Shown here piece after piece: positions 51,236 through 60,117 of a DNA stretch of 64,000 nucleotides. Within the stretch, counting starts at the first letter, position 1. Every line of letters begins with the position of its first letter. The notes beneath the pieces were generated by a model. That model was not told where the DNA came from. It did no database searches and was given only the letters and a program-made list of their open reading frames with translations. The stretch comes from Candidatus Nanosynbacter sp. HMT-352 (GTDB taxonomy: Bacteria > Patescibacteriota > Saccharimonadia > Saccharimonadales > Saccharimonadaceae): NCBI RefSeq assembly GCF_022819365.1, contig NZ_CP089289.1, positions 124,001-188,000 of the forward strand, given 5' to 3'. The translations under genes and the position numbers were made by a program.

Positions 51236-51541
51236 ATGAATAGTATGTCGGAATGTGTTACAAATACAAAAACACCTGAAATTGAAGCTCGCAAAAAAGA
51301 AGCTCGCAAAAAACTTGACACTATTTTTTCTGATGCCGAGCGACGCGATAACTCTAAGGTGAATCCTGAATTGGGAAAGACTGCGTTTGACGTAGCGAAT
51401 ATCCCTAATAACGAGGCGGTTGATTTTTGTAAACAGGTGCTTGGTGAAAAAAAGAAGCCTACTGATCCTGTTGGGTCTGTGAAAGAAATTGGCAATATAT
51501 TAGCAGATCTTCGAAAAACTAAAGCTAACGAGGTACAATAA
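51236..51541 (+). CDS. Small charged hypothetical protein
   Basis: 101 residues (MNSMSECVTNTKTPE...). A helical, Lys/Glu/Arg-rich segment (EARKKEARKKLDTIFSDAERR) is followed by a segment ending ILADLRKTKANEVQ. No signal peptide or membrane helix. GGAG at 51229-51232 fits the ATG at 51236, although the frame is open from within tatD. It ends flush with the GTG of the next gene, so the two unknown proteins are probably made together. No family is recognised. Confidence 0.65.
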   Translation: MNSMSECVTNTKTPEIEARKKEARKKLDTIFSDAERRDNSKVNPELGKTAFDVANIPNNEAVDFCKQVLGEKKKPTDPVGSVKEIGNILADLRKTKANEVQ

Positions 51542-51979
51542 GTGACTAAGTTTTTGAAAAAAGTACGAAGTTTGGTTTTTGCTGATGATAGCGACGCGGT
51601 GTCTTTATTGAAATTCCGTAAAAAAGATCGTCCATTAAAGAAATTTACCGAGCGCGAGCTAATCCAATTGGAAAGTGAAATTGGCGCAACAATTTTTGGC
51701 GAGAAGCCGGCGTATGTTGCGCGACGAGAATTTTTTAATTTAGATAAAGATACCTGGATTTGGTATGAAGAAGTTGCTGATGGTAAGGGTGGTCGGCAAG
51801 AATTGACGACGCGTTATGAAGTGCAACCAAAGGGAATTTTGAAGATTCAGCCGAATTATCGCTACAGTTACTTGGAGGGCGACGAGCTTCAGAATTTTGT
51901 CTTGGCAACTAAGGAATATTACGAGCGAGTTTCTCGGCAATTATATAAGAAAGATCCGCAAACCGGTCGGCCGCTTTGA
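51542..51979 (+). CDS. Conserved-looking hypothetical protein
   Basis: 145 residues, unknown family. A basic N-terminus (MTKFLKKVRSLVF, KFRKKDRPLKKFTERELIQLESEIG) is followed by a beta-rich part with many aromatics (REFFNLDKDTWIWYEE, TRYEVQPKGILKIQPNYRYSYLEGDE), ending KDPQTGRPL. It looks soluble and cytoplasmic. The GTG start directly follows the stop of the upstream gene. The downstream cysteine desulfurase has its own promoter. Confidence 0.75.
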   Translation: MTKFLKKVRSLVFADDSDAVSLLKFRKKDRPLKKFTERELIQLESEIGATIFGEKPAYVARREFFNLDKDTWIWYEEVADGKGGRQELTTRYEVQPKGILKIQPNYRYSYLEGDELQNFVLATKEYYERVSRQLYKKDPQTGRPL

Positions 51980-51985
51980 TATAAT
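51980..51985 (+). promoter_or_regulatory. -10 box of the cysteine desulfurase gene
   Basis: TATAAT, 6 nt (all A) before a GTG start, overlapping the end of the previous frame. A GTG used in leaderless position. Confidence 0.6.
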
Positions 51986-51991
51986 AAAAAA

Positions 51992-53149
51992 GTGAATAAA
52001 GACTATATCTATCTTGATCATGCCGCCGCCACGCCAATGGACCCGTTGGTGGTCGAGGTGATGTTGCCATATTTTTCTGAAAAGTTTTTCAATCCGTCTA
52101 GTCCGTACGCTCCAGCGATATTTACAAAGCGTGAATATCAAGACGCGAAGGCTCGGCTGGCGCGCTGCTTGGGTGTGATGGCTGATGAATTGATAATGAC
52201 AGCTGGAGCAACTGAGTCTGTCAATTTGGCGTTTAATGCGGCAAATGGCGTAAGTTTAATTTCGGCAATTGAACATGACTCGGTTATTAATTCCGCAAAA
52301 GCGCGTTCGGAAGTGAAGCTAATTCCGCCAATGAAAAATGGACGAATAGACCCGAACACGGTTAAAAAAATGTTAACGCCAGACGTTGGATTTGTTAGTG
52401 TTGCGTTGGTGAATCATGAACTGGGCTACATCCAGCCAATTGAAGAAATTGCGGAAATTGTAAAGGCTGAGCGACTCAGGCGCCAAGAAAATGGTGAATC
52501 TTTACCGTTGATTTTTCATACAGACGCTTCGCAGGCGGCGGCTTTAATTGATGTGAAAATTAAAAGGCTGGGCGTTGATTTATTGACATTGTCTGCGGCG
52601 AAAGTTTACGGCCCAAAGCAGGTTGGTTTGCTGTGGGTGCGACCTGGCGTTACACTGAAAGCTAATATTTTTGGTGGCGGTCAAGAGTTGGGGTTGCGCA
52701 GCGGAACTGAAAATGTTGCTGGCGTAGTTGGGTTTGCGACGGCTTTGGAATTGGCACAAAAACGACGCTCTGCCGAAGTGAAGCGACTGCGAAAACTACG
52801 AGAAAATTTGGTAAAAGATTTGAGGCAGGCTTTTCCTGATATGTTGACATCATCAGATATGAAAAAAAGTTTGGTGAGTTTTTTGAATATATCATTTCCT
52901 GGAGTTGATGCTGAAAGATTGGTGTTTTTATTAGAATCTCGTGGGGTTTTAGTGGCTACGGGGAGTGCTTGCGCGGCTAATTCTGGAACACGTTCTCATG
53001 TACTAGCGAGTGTTGGTCTGAGCGAATCAGAGATTGACGGAAGTCTAAGGCTTACCTTAGGCAAGTTGAACAATGATGAGAATATAAAGCGAGCTGGCAA
53101 ATTTATCATCGAAGCTGTGCGAGCGGAAATGGAGAGGACTCGTCGATGA
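51992..53149 (+). CDS. iscS: Cysteine desulfurase (NifS/IscS family)
   Basis: PLP enzyme that takes sulfur from cysteine as a persulfide. 385 residues with YLDHAAATP at the start, HTDASQAA, the PLP-Lys in LSAAKVYGPKQVG and the active Cys in TGSACAANS on the mobile loop. No scaffold (iscU/sufU) is nearby; mnmA lies 0.6 kb downstream in the same run, so tRNA 2-thiouridine is a likely use of the sulfur. Its stop overlaps the next start by 4 nt. The symbol is by family; a NifS-like specialised role cannot be ruled out. Confidence 0.93.
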   Translation: MNKDYIYLDHAAATPMDPLVVEVMLPYFSEKFFNPSSPYAPAIFTKREYQDAKARLARCLGVMADELIMTAGATESVNLAFNAANGVSLISAIEHDSVINSAKARSEVKLIPPMKNGRIDPNTVKKMLTPDVGFVSVALVNHELGYIQPIEEIAEIVKAERLRRQENGESLPLIFHTDASQAAALIDVKIKRLGVDLLTLSAAKVYGPKQVGLLWVRPGVTLKANIFGGGQELGLRSGTENVAGVVGFATALELAQKRRSAEVKRLRKLRENLVKDLRQAFPDMLTSSDMKKSLVSFLNISFPGVDAERLVFLLESRGVLVATGSACAANSGTRSHVLASVGLSESEIDGSLRLTLGKLNNDENIKRAGKFIIEAVRAEMERTRR

Positions 53150-53742
53150 TTCATAAACTAGTTGGCTTGATGATTTTTGCTGCTTTGGTGATTTTTGGGC
53201 TTAGCGCGTATTTATCGCCGAATGATTTGGGAAAATGCCAAAGCGTGGGCGGGGGCGATTGCCGTAAGGCTGATGCAATAGTTGTTGTCAGCGGTGGCGA
53301 TACGAATGCGCGAACTGACGAGGCTATTAAATTGTACAAAGAAGGCTGGGCGCCGTTGATTGTTGTGTCGGGCGCGGCGGCCGATAAAACCGGCCCGTCC
53401 AACGCTAAGGCTATGTACCAGCGAGCGATTAACAGCGGCGTTCCTGAGAAGGCCATTGTTATGGATGAATCTTCCGAGACGACCAGACAAAACGCCACCG
53501 AGGTGAAGAAAATTGTCGATTCGCGAAAAATTGAAGATGTGATTTTGGTGACAAGCGGATATCATATGCGTCGGGCGCAACTCGAATTTTCAGCACAATT
53601 TAACGACGTGAAGATTCGAAGCCATCCTGTCGCTTCTGATAAAAACTGGAGCTCGTGGTGGTGGTTAACGCCGTGGGGTTGGTGGCTGGCAATGGGTGAA
53701 TTAATGAGAATTGGGCTATTTGCTCTGGGGTTGTCCAGATGA
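53146..53742 (+). CDS. YdcF/SanA-like DUF218 membrane protein
   Basis: 198 residues. An N-terminal membrane helix (LMIFAALVIFGLSAYL) is followed by a DUF218 domain with ADAIVVVSGGDTNARTDEA, the EGWAPLIVVSGA segment, MDESSETTRQNA and LVTSGYHMRRA. The C-terminal WWWLTPWGWWLAMGELMRIG may touch the membrane. Members are linked to envelope functions in other bacteria but the reaction is not settled. It overlaps iscS and mnmA by 4 nt on both sides, so it is tightly co-translated with them although the function seems unrelated. Confidence 0.88.
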   Translation: MIHKLVGLMIFAALVIFGLSAYLSPNDLGKCQSVGGGDCRKADAIVVVSGGDTNARTDEAIKLYKEGWAPLIVVSGAAADKTGPSNAKAMYQRAINSGVPEKAIVMDESSETTRQNATEVKKIVDSRKIEDVILVTSGYHMRRAQLEFSAQFNDVKIRSHPVASDKNWSSWWWLTPWGWWLAMGELMRIGLFALGLSR

Positions 53743-54791
53743 GTAAGAAAGTTTTTGTTGGAATGTCGGGCGGTGTGGATTCCTCCGTGGCCGCGGCACT
53801 TTTGGTTGAGCAGGGTTACGATGTAACGGGTGTTTATATGAAAAACTGGTCGGAAGATCTGCCTGGAATGCATTGTCCGTGGGCGGAAGATGTTGCTGAC
53901 GCCAAGCGTGTGGCGGTTGGCTTGGGCATTGATTTTCGAGTTTTTGATTTCCAGAAAGAATATAAGCAAAACGTTGTCGATTACATGATCCGCGAATATC
54001 AAGCGGGTCGCACGCCAAACCCAGATATTATGTGTAATCAAGAAGTGAAGTTTAAGATATTTTTGGAGGCCTCGTTGGCGGCTGGAGCGGATTATATCGC
54101 GACAGGGCATTATGCGCGTGTTGCTCATGAATCGTCTTCGTCGGCTAAATTGTTACGCGCTCGTGATGACAATAAAGACCAAACCTACTTCTTATATCGA
54201 GTGACTTCGGAAGCTTTGTCAAAAACCATATTTCCGCTGGGCGATTTCACTAAGGCGGAAGTTCGCGAAATGGCGAAAGAGCGTGGTTTGTGGACGGCTA
54301 GTAAAAAGGAATCGATGGGAATTTGTTTTGTCGGGCAAGTTGGAATTCGCGAGTTTTTGTCGGAATATGTTAAAACTGCGCCAGGAAATATTATTGATCA
54401 GCAGACGGGATCTGTTGTCGGTAAACATGACGGCGCAATTTTCTATACGCTTGGTCAGCGTCATGGTTTGAATGTAGGTGGCGGACTGCCTTATTATGTT
54501 GTGGGCAAGGATATGGAGAAAAATGAGGTTTACGTGTCACGCTCGATTGACAATGAAAGTTTGTGGCGAAAAGAACTTAGGCTGGCGGATATTCGTTGGA
54601 TTAATCAAGCGCCGTATAAAGATAAGAATGTGCAAGTCCGGTTGCGTCATCGAGGCGCTTTATTCGACGCAAAAATTGACGGAGATATTGTGCATCTTTC
54701 TGCTTCGGAGCGTGCCGTAGCTGCGGGTCAATCTGCGGTAATATATGACGGCGATGAATGTTTGGGTGGCGGAATCGTGAAAACAGATTGA
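53739..54791 (+). CDS. mnmA: tRNA-specific 2-thiouridylase
   Basis: Adds sulfur to U34 of tRNA-Lys, -Glu and -Gln. 350 residues. The PP-loop GMSGGVDSSVAA, the catalytic Cys in NPDIMCNQEVKF and the second Cys in GICFVGQ are present, and the C-terminal domain ends GEATVIYDGDECLGGG-like (SAVIYDGDECLGGGIV). The co-transcribed cysteine desulfurase would supply sulfur. Confidence 0.97.
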   Translation: MSKKVFVGMSGGVDSSVAAALLVEQGYDVTGVYMKNWSEDLPGMHCPWAEDVADAKRVAVGLGIDFRVFDFQKEYKQNVVDYMIREYQAGRTPNPDIMCNQEVKFKIFLEASLAAGADYIATGHYARVAHESSSSAKLLRARDDNKDQTYFLYRVTSEALSKTIFPLGDFTKAEVREMAKERGLWTASKKESMGICFVGQVGIREFLSEYVKTAPGNIIDQQTGSVVGKHDGAIFYTLGQRHGLNVGGGLPYYVVGKDMEKNEVYVSRSIDNESLWRKELRLADIRWINQAPYKDKNVQVRLRHRGALFDAKIDGDIVHLSASERAVAAGQSAVIYDGDECLGGGIVKTD

Positions 54792-54867
54792 CGTTATAGG
54801 AAAAATAGTGTAAACTGTTCTAAAGTAAGGAATAATAAAACGTAGAGTTAAAGGAAGAATTAATTTT

Positions 54868-55215
54868 ATGCTAGCAATTCGTTTGCAACGTTTGGGTCGC
54901 AAAGGTTATCCAGTATATCGCTTGGCGGTACAAGAAGCACATCGTCATCCATCAAGCGGTCGTGTAGTCGCTTATGTCGGTAGCTACAACCCGCACACTA
55001 AAGAATCAAATATCCAAGTTGAATTGGCTCAGAAATATTTGGACAATGGCGCACAGCCAACACCACGCGTAGTTAAGTTATTGAAAGAAGCTGGCGTTAA
55101 GTTGCCAAAGTGGGTTAAGGAAGTCTCAGCTGACAAGCACAAAGCCATCCGCAATCCAGAAAAACTTCGCAAGAATCAACCGAAAGAAGAACCAGCTGAA
55201 GAAGTAGCTGAATAA
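54868..55215 (+). CDS. rpsP: Small ribosomal subunit protein bS16
   Basis: 115 residues. MLAIRLQRLGRKGYPVYRLAVQEAHRHPSSG is cut here as MLAIRLQRLGRKGYPVYRL, the classic bS16 start; YVGSYNPHT and LDNGAQPTP follow. A Lys/Glu-rich tail (residues about 93-115) extends the usual 80-90 residues. AAGGAAG at 54853-54859 is a good ribosome site, so this gene is not leaderless. A terminator follows. The common partners rimM, trmD and rplS are not next to it. Confidence 0.97.
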   Translation: MLAIRLQRLGRKGYPVYRLAVQEAHRHPSSGRVVAYVGSYNPHTKESNIQVELAQKYLDNGAQPTPRVVKLLKEAGVKLPKWVKEVSADKHKAIRNPEKLRKNQPKEEPAEEVAE

Positions 55216-55243
55216 TCTGTTGAGATTGGCGATTTGACCTATA

Positions 55244-55272
55244 AACCCCATCTGTAAGGTGGGGTTATTTTA
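55244..55272 (+). terminator. Terminator after rpsP
   Basis: AACCCCA (55244-55250) pairs with TGGGGTT (55260-55266), followed by ATTTTAT. Confidence 0.85.
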
Positions 55273-55275
55273 TGG

Positions 55276-55281
55276 TATAAT
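55276..55281 (+). promoter_or_regulatory. -10 box of alaS
   Basis: TATAAT, 7 nt before the ATG at 55289, placed right behind the rpsP terminator. Confidence 0.6.
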
Positions 55282-55288
55282 TACACTC

Positions 55289-57172
55289 ATGAATGCCCAA
55301 AAAATACGTAGCAAATATCTTGAATTTTATAAAAAACAAGGTCACGCCGTCGTTGAGCGTGCGCCGTTGATTTTAACTAATGACCCGACGACTTTATTTA
55401 CGGGCGCCGGAATGCAGCCGATGATTCCGTACTTGCTTGGTGAGACGCATCCTGAAGGTAAGAGAATTGCTGATTCTCAAACGTGTTTGCGAGCGCAGGA
55501 CATCGACGACATTGGCGACAATCGTCATACGACATTTTTTGAGATGCTTGGAAACTGGAGTTTGGGCGACTATTTTAAGGAAGAGCAAATTGGCTGGATG
55601 TGGACGTTTTTGACTGAGGAAATTGGTCTTGACCCGCAGAGATTGTACGTAACGTGTTTTATTGGCGCACCGGAATATAATATCGAGAAAGATGTTGAAG
55701 CGGCTAAACTGTGGCAGAAAAAGTTTGCAGAAAAGGGCATCGATGCGAAGATGGCAGACATCGGCAGTGAAGAGCAGGGCGCAGCGCGTGGTGTAAATCC
55801 AGGTGAAAGAATTTTCTTTTATGACGGCAGTAAAAACTGGTGGAGTCGCAATGGCGGTCCAGAAACTACTCCGGTGGGCGACCCGTGTGGTCCGGATAGT
55901 GAGATGTTTTATGAGTTTGATTTCATTGAGCATGATCCAAAATTTGGTGAAAATTGTCATCCGAACTGTGATTGTGGTCGATTTATGGAGATTGGCAATA
56001 ACGTATTTATGGCATATAAAAAAGTTGCTGAGGGGCAATTTGAGCCGCTCGATAAGCCAAATATTGACCATGGATCTGGACTTGAGCGAATCGCGGCTGC
56101 AGTAAATAATGATCCTGACGTCTTTAAGATTAGCTTGCTTTGGCCGATTATTGAAAAGCTACAAGATCTGAGCGGCAAAGATTATGCTTCACATACCGAA
56201 AGTATGCGAGTGATTGCCGATCATTTGAGGGCTGCGACGTTTATGGCGGTTGATGGGTGCGTGCCAAGTAATAAAGAGCAGGGCTATGTGATGCGTCGTT
56301 TGCTCCGTCGAGCAATTCGCTATAGTTTTGATTTGGGAATCGAGCAGAATTTCCTGCAAGAAGTTGTGCCGACGATTGCTGATTTGTACGAAGCTGATTT
56401 TCCAGAGGTGAAGAATAATCGCGACAATATCATCGCCGTGCTAGTCAAGGAAGAAAAAGCTTTTCGCCAGACTCTAAGAAAAGGCTTGCGACAAATGCAG
56501 CGCTACATTGACGATGGCTTGACTGGTGAAGAATTGTTCACTTTGTACGACACTTTCGGCTTCCCAGTGGAACTCAGTACGGAAGAGGCATATAAACAAG
56601 GAATTAAGCTTTCGGACAATTGGCGCGAGGAATTTACCGCGAAAATGAATGAGCAGCGACAGCGCTCTAAGACGGCTCGCAAGGGGCAGTTTAGTGGCGG
56701 CCTGGAGGGCCGCGATCCGATCCATCTCAAATATCACACAGCAACACATTTATTGGGCGCGGCGTTACGTAAGGTTTTGAATGCCCCAGATTTACAGCAG
56801 CACGGAAGCAATATTACTGCTGATCGATTGCGTTTTGATTTTAATCACGATAAATTGACGCCAGAAGAAAAGCAGGCGGTCGAAGATCAGGTTAATGCTT
56901 GGATTGATGAAGATTTGCCAGTTAGTTTTGCTGTATATCCGACCGATGAGGCATTGAGTATGGGCGCAATTGGCGCGTTCGGCGAGCGTTACGGCGACGA
57001 AGTTAAGGTTTATTCCATTGGCAAGGATGGTAACATTGTTAGCTTTGAAGTTTGCGGTGGCCCACACGTCGAACACACTGGAGTTTTGTCTGAAGATGGC
57101 AAGCGATTCAAAATCACCAAAGAAGAATCTAGTTCGGCTGGAATTCGTCGAATCAAGGCTGTTTTAAGATAG
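55289..57172 (+). CDS. alaS: Alanyl-tRNA synthetase lacking the C-Ala domain
   Basis: Charges tRNA-Ala. 627 residues against about 870 in E. coli. The class II catalytic core (APLILTNDPTTLFTGAGMQ, RHTTFFEMLGNWS, GLERIAA) and tRNA-recognition region are followed by the editing domain with HTATHLLGAAL and CGGPHVEHTG, so all four zinc ligands are kept. The chain ends just after this domain (SSSAGIRRIKAVLR); the C-Ala domain that normally follows and helps tRNA docking and dimerisation is absent. The start at 55289 follows TATAAT by 7 nt, so the frame open to 55259 is not used. Confidence 0.96.
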   Translation: MNAQKIRSKYLEFYKKQGHAVVERAPLILTNDPTTLFTGAGMQPMIPYLLGETHPEGKRIADSQTCLRAQDIDDIGDNRHTTFFEMLGNWSLGDYFKEEQIGWMWTFLTEEIGLDPQRLYVTCFIGAPEYNIEKDVEAAKLWQKKFAEKGIDAKMADIGSEEQGAARGVNPGERIFFYDGSKNWWSRNGGPETTPVGDPCGPDSEMFYEFDFIEHDPKFGENCHPNCDCGRFMEIGNNVFMAYKKVAEGQFEPLDKPNIDHGSGLERIAAAVNNDPDVFKISLLWPIIEKLQDLSGKDYASHTESMRVIADHLRAATFMAVDGCVPSNKEQGYVMRRLLRRAIRYSFDLGIEQNFLQEVVPTIADLYEADFPEVKNNRDNIIAVLVKEEKAFRQTLRKGLRQMQRYIDDGLTGEELFTLYDTFGFPVELSTEEAYKQGIKLSDNWREEFTAKMNEQRQRSKTARKGQFSGGLEGRDPIHLKYHTATHLLGAALRKVLNAPDLQQHGSNITADRLRFDFNHDKLTPEEKQAVEDQVNAWIDEDLPVSFAVYPTDEALSMGAIGAFGERYGDEVKVYSIGKDGNIVSFEVCGGPHVEHTGVLSEDGKRFKITKEESSSAGIRRIKAVLR

Positions 57173-57206
57173 ATAATTAACTGTTGCTCTAAAATCACAA
57201 GCGTTA

Positions 57207-57212
57207 TATAAT
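57207..57212 (+). promoter_or_regulatory. -10 box of the FtsA-like gene
   Basis: TATAAT, 9 nt before the ATG at 57222. Confidence 0.5.
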
Positions 57213-57221
57213 ATTTCTTAT

Positions 57222-58484
57222 ATGGCATTGAAAGACATGTTGAAGAAGTCTGATAAAGATAGTCGCGAACTATTGGTTAGCTTAGATATTGGTACGGAGG
57301 TGGTTAAGGCTTTAATCGCTGAAGTTAAAGATGACGAACTGAAGATTATTGGTGTTGGTCGAAAACAGCAGGAAATGGGCGATATGCACAGCGGTGCAAT
57401 TGCTGATATTGCTGGGGTTGTGGCGAATTGCGAAGAGGCTCTGTCTGAGGCTGAGGATCAAGCTGGCGTTCAGGGTAAGCGGGTTGTTATTGGCATCGCG
57501 GGCGAATTAGTTAAGGGTGTTACGAACACTATTCGCTATCGCAGGCCGCAGCCAAATAAGCCATTAGACATTGCTGAGATGGAATTTATTATTGAGAAAG
57601 TCCAGGAGCGAGCCCAGGGAAAAGCTCAGGCTCAAATTGCGCTGGAAACTGGCAATGAGGATGTTGAAGTTAAGCTAGTTAACTCGGCGCTGGTGAGTAT
57701 TCATATTGATGGCTATAAAGTTTCGAATCCGATTAGTTTTCAGGGGCGAGATGTAGCGGTGCAGATTTACACGGCGTTTGCTCCGATGGTTCATATCGGC
57801 GCGTTAGAGAAGGTTGCGGACGAGCTCGCGCTGGATTTAGTGGCTGTGGCTGCTGAGCCATTTGCGGTGAGTAGGAGCGTTTTGGGATCGGATACGGATA
57901 GCAATTTCACGGCGATTCTAGCAGACATTGGTGGTGGCACGACGGATATTGCAGTTGTTAATGACGGCGGAGTCGAAGGTACGAAGATGTTTGGCATTGG
58001 TGGACGAAGTTTCACTAGGACTATTGCGGCTGACCTGGATTTAAGCTTCAAAGATGCAGAAAAGTTGAAGCTGAATATTGATAATGAGAATTTGAAGCCT
58101 AGTGTAAAGAAAAAAGTTGACGCGGCGATCGACAAGACTTTGGAAGTTTGGCTATCAGGTGTTGAATTGGCGCTGAGCGATTTTGATAATGTCGATTATT
58201 TGCCGAATAGGATTTTACTGTGTGGCGGCGGATCGAGCTTGCAAAAAATTACCGAAGCTCTAAAAACTCGACGCTGGCCAGAAGACCTACCTTTTACTAA
58301 GAAACCAGTAGTTCAATATATCAATCCAAGTGATATTACAGGAATAGTTGACGAAACTGGAGATATTAGCGATCACACATTTGTAACTGCAATGGGCTTG
58401 TTGCGAGTTGGATATGATACAATTATCGGTAGTCAAGACGGTAATAGTTTAGTTGAAAAAGTAAATAGGTTATTAAAGATTTAA
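57222..58484 (+). CDS. FtsA-like actin-fold ATPase
   Basis: 420 residues of the FtsA/PilM group. LLVSLDIGTEVVKALIAE is the phosphate-1 loop, an SHS2-like 1C subdomain follows (about residues 85-195), ADIGGGTTDIAVV is phosphate-2, and ILLCGGGSSL is the adenosine motif. The fold fits the division protein that ties FtsZ to the membrane, but no C-terminal amphipathic helix of the usual FtsA kind is obvious (end KVNRLLKI), no ftsZ lies nearby, and the next gene encodes a bitopic membrane protein. It may thus be a division protein or a PilM-like ATPase for an envelope machine. Confidence 0.85.
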   Translation: MALKDMLKKSDKDSRELLVSLDIGTEVVKALIAEVKDDELKIIGVGRKQQEMGDMHSGAIADIAGVVANCEEALSEAEDQAGVQGKRVVIGIAGELVKGVTNTIRYRRPQPNKPLDIAEMEFIIEKVQERAQGKAQAQIALETGNEDVEVKLVNSALVSIHIDGYKVSNPISFQGRDVAVQIYTAFAPMVHIGALEKVADELALDLVAVAAEPFAVSRSVLGSDTDSNFTAILADIGGGTTDIAVVNDGGVEGTKMFGIGGRSFTRTIAADLDLSFKDAEKLKLNIDNENLKPSVKKKVDAAIDKTLEVWLSGVELALSDFDNVDYLPNRILLCGGGSSLQKITEALKTRRWPEDLPFTKKPVVQYINPSDITGIVDETGDISDHTFVTAMGLLRVGYDTIIGSQDGNSLVEKVNRLLKI

Positions 58485-58485
58485 A

Positions 58486-60117
58486 ATGAATAAAGACGTT
58501 ATTTATATCGATGTAGAAGACGACATTACGACGATAATTAGTAAGATTAAGGCGTCGAAAGAGAGAATTATTGCGTTAGTGCCGCCTCGAAGAATTGGCG
58601 TTTTACAGAGTGCGGTCAATATTCGATTACTAGCTCGGGCGGCAACTTCGGCGGATAAGAGAATTGTATTAATCACGAATGATTCGGTTTTGGCTGGATT
58701 GGCGGCAACCGCGAAAATTCCTATTGCAAAAACGCTTCAGAGCAAGCCAGAAATTGCGGAGATTCCAGTTCTGAAAGTTGATGACGACAATGATGTGATT
58801 GATGGCGGCAAACTGGCAGTTGGAGATATGGCGGATTCCGCGAAAAGATCAAAGAAATCCGATGAAGACTCTGCCGTAGATAATGTTATAGCTGACGAAA
58901 ACAAGAAGGAGTCTAAGGGGTTGGACTCTCTGAAAAAGATGGTTAAAAAACCGAAAGTCCCTGATTTTAATACATTTCGTAAGAAGTTCTTATTGATAGG
59001 CGGTGGTACCTTACTTTTGATTGTATTTTTGGTTTGGGCAATTTGGTTTGCTCCACATGCCACGGTTGTTATTTCAGCAAAGACTACTAGCATGACAGTC
59101 AGTGATACCGTCAGCTTGAATGAAACAGCCACTACAAGCGCAAGATCTAATGTCATTAAGTCTGTAAAGAAAGAATTAGCAAAGGAAGTTAGTGTTGAAT
59201 TTTCTGCTACGGGCAAGAAGAATGTCGGAGAAAAAGCTACTGGAGTAGTTGTCTTCAGTAACTCGTCGTCAAGTAGTGTGACTATTTCAGCTGGCACAAT
59301 CTTGAAAAATAGTGGACTATCTTATACTTTGAATTCTTCTGTGGCTGTCCCAGGAGCTACGTTGGGTTGGAGTTGTCCAGGATATAAATGTCCGGGATCT
59401 GCTTCTGGGTCTATTACCGCAAGTGAGGGCGGAGCTCAGTATAATGCGGCAACTGGTAGTATGAGTATTTCGGTTGATGACATTTCTGCGTCGCTACGGT
59501 CTGCTACTAGTGGCGGTACCGATAAAACTGCAACGGTTGTGACGGCTAGTGATATAGAATCGGCAAAAAGCAAGCTGAGCGAAAAGAAGATTGATGGATT
59601 AAAGGAGCAATTGTTGTCATCATTCGGCGATTCGGCAACGGTTATAACGGAAAGCTACGTTGAAAATCGATCAGATCCTAACTCAAGTGTAGCGGTAGAC
59701 GGCGAAGCGACTGGAGCTGTAACTCTGAAATCGACAATTACCGCCAGCGCATTAGCTATTGATAAGAGTGAGCTAAAAAACTTTGTGGAAGCAAAGCTTA
59801 AAGAGGAGATTTCTGGTAAGAAGTCGCAGAGAATTTATGACAATGGAGTAAACAAGGTTGCGTTCTCGCAATTTTCTAAGGCGCATAATGTACAGACTGT
59901 GCGTTTAACTACGAATGGCAAGGTTGGCCCAGATATTAAAGAAGCGAACGTAAAGGATCAAGCCAAAGGTAAGAGTTACGGAGAGGTTCAGTCTGCTATT
60001 GAATCTATCGAAGGTGTTGAAGACGTCGATGTTAAATTCTCGCCATTCTGGGTTAAATCTGTTCCAAAAGATGTCAATAAGATTAATGTCGAGTTTAAGA
60101 TAAAAGATGTCAAGTAA
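58486..60117 (+). CDS. Bitopic membrane protein, partner of the FtsA-like ATPase
   Basis: 543 residues. The cytoplasmic part has a Rossmann-like region (IIALVPPRRIGVLQSAVNIR, LITNDSVLAGLAA), then a charged linker, one membrane helix (FLLIGGGTLLLIVFLVWAIWF, about 168-188) and an outer region of 350 residues rich in Ser, Thr and Val, with two cysteines (WSCPGYKCPG). The layout matches membrane proteins of Patescibacteria that are often labelled baseplate J-like; I cannot confirm that from sequence alone. It starts 1 nt after the FtsA-like gene and overlaps ruvX by 11 nt. A cytoplasm-to-surface connector recruited by the ATPase is a reasonable model. Confidence 0.78.
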   Translation: MNKDVIYIDVEDDITTIISKIKASKERIIALVPPRRIGVLQSAVNIRLLARAATSADKRIVLITNDSVLAGLAATAKIPIAKTLQSKPEIAEIPVLKVDDDNDVIDGGKLAVGDMADSAKRSKKSDEDSAVDNVIADENKKESKGLDSLKKMVKKPKVPDFNTFRKKFLLIGGGTLLLIVFLVWAIWFAPHATVVISAKTTSMTVSDTVSLNETATTSARSNVIKSVKKELAKEVSVEFSATGKKNVGEKATGVVVFSNSSSSSVTISAGTILKNSGLSYTLNSSVAVPGATLGWSCPGYKCPGSASGSITASEGGAQYNAATGSMSISVDDISASLRSATSGGTDKTATVVTASDIESAKSKLSEKKIDGLKEQLLSSFGDSATVITESYVENRSDPNSSVAVDGEATGAVTLKSTITASALAIDKSELKNFVEAKLKEEISGKKSQRIYDNGVNKVAFSQFSKAHNVQTVRLTTNGKVGPDIKEANVKDQAKGKSYGEVQSAIESIEGVEDVDVKFSPFWVKSVPKDVNKINVEFKIKDVK

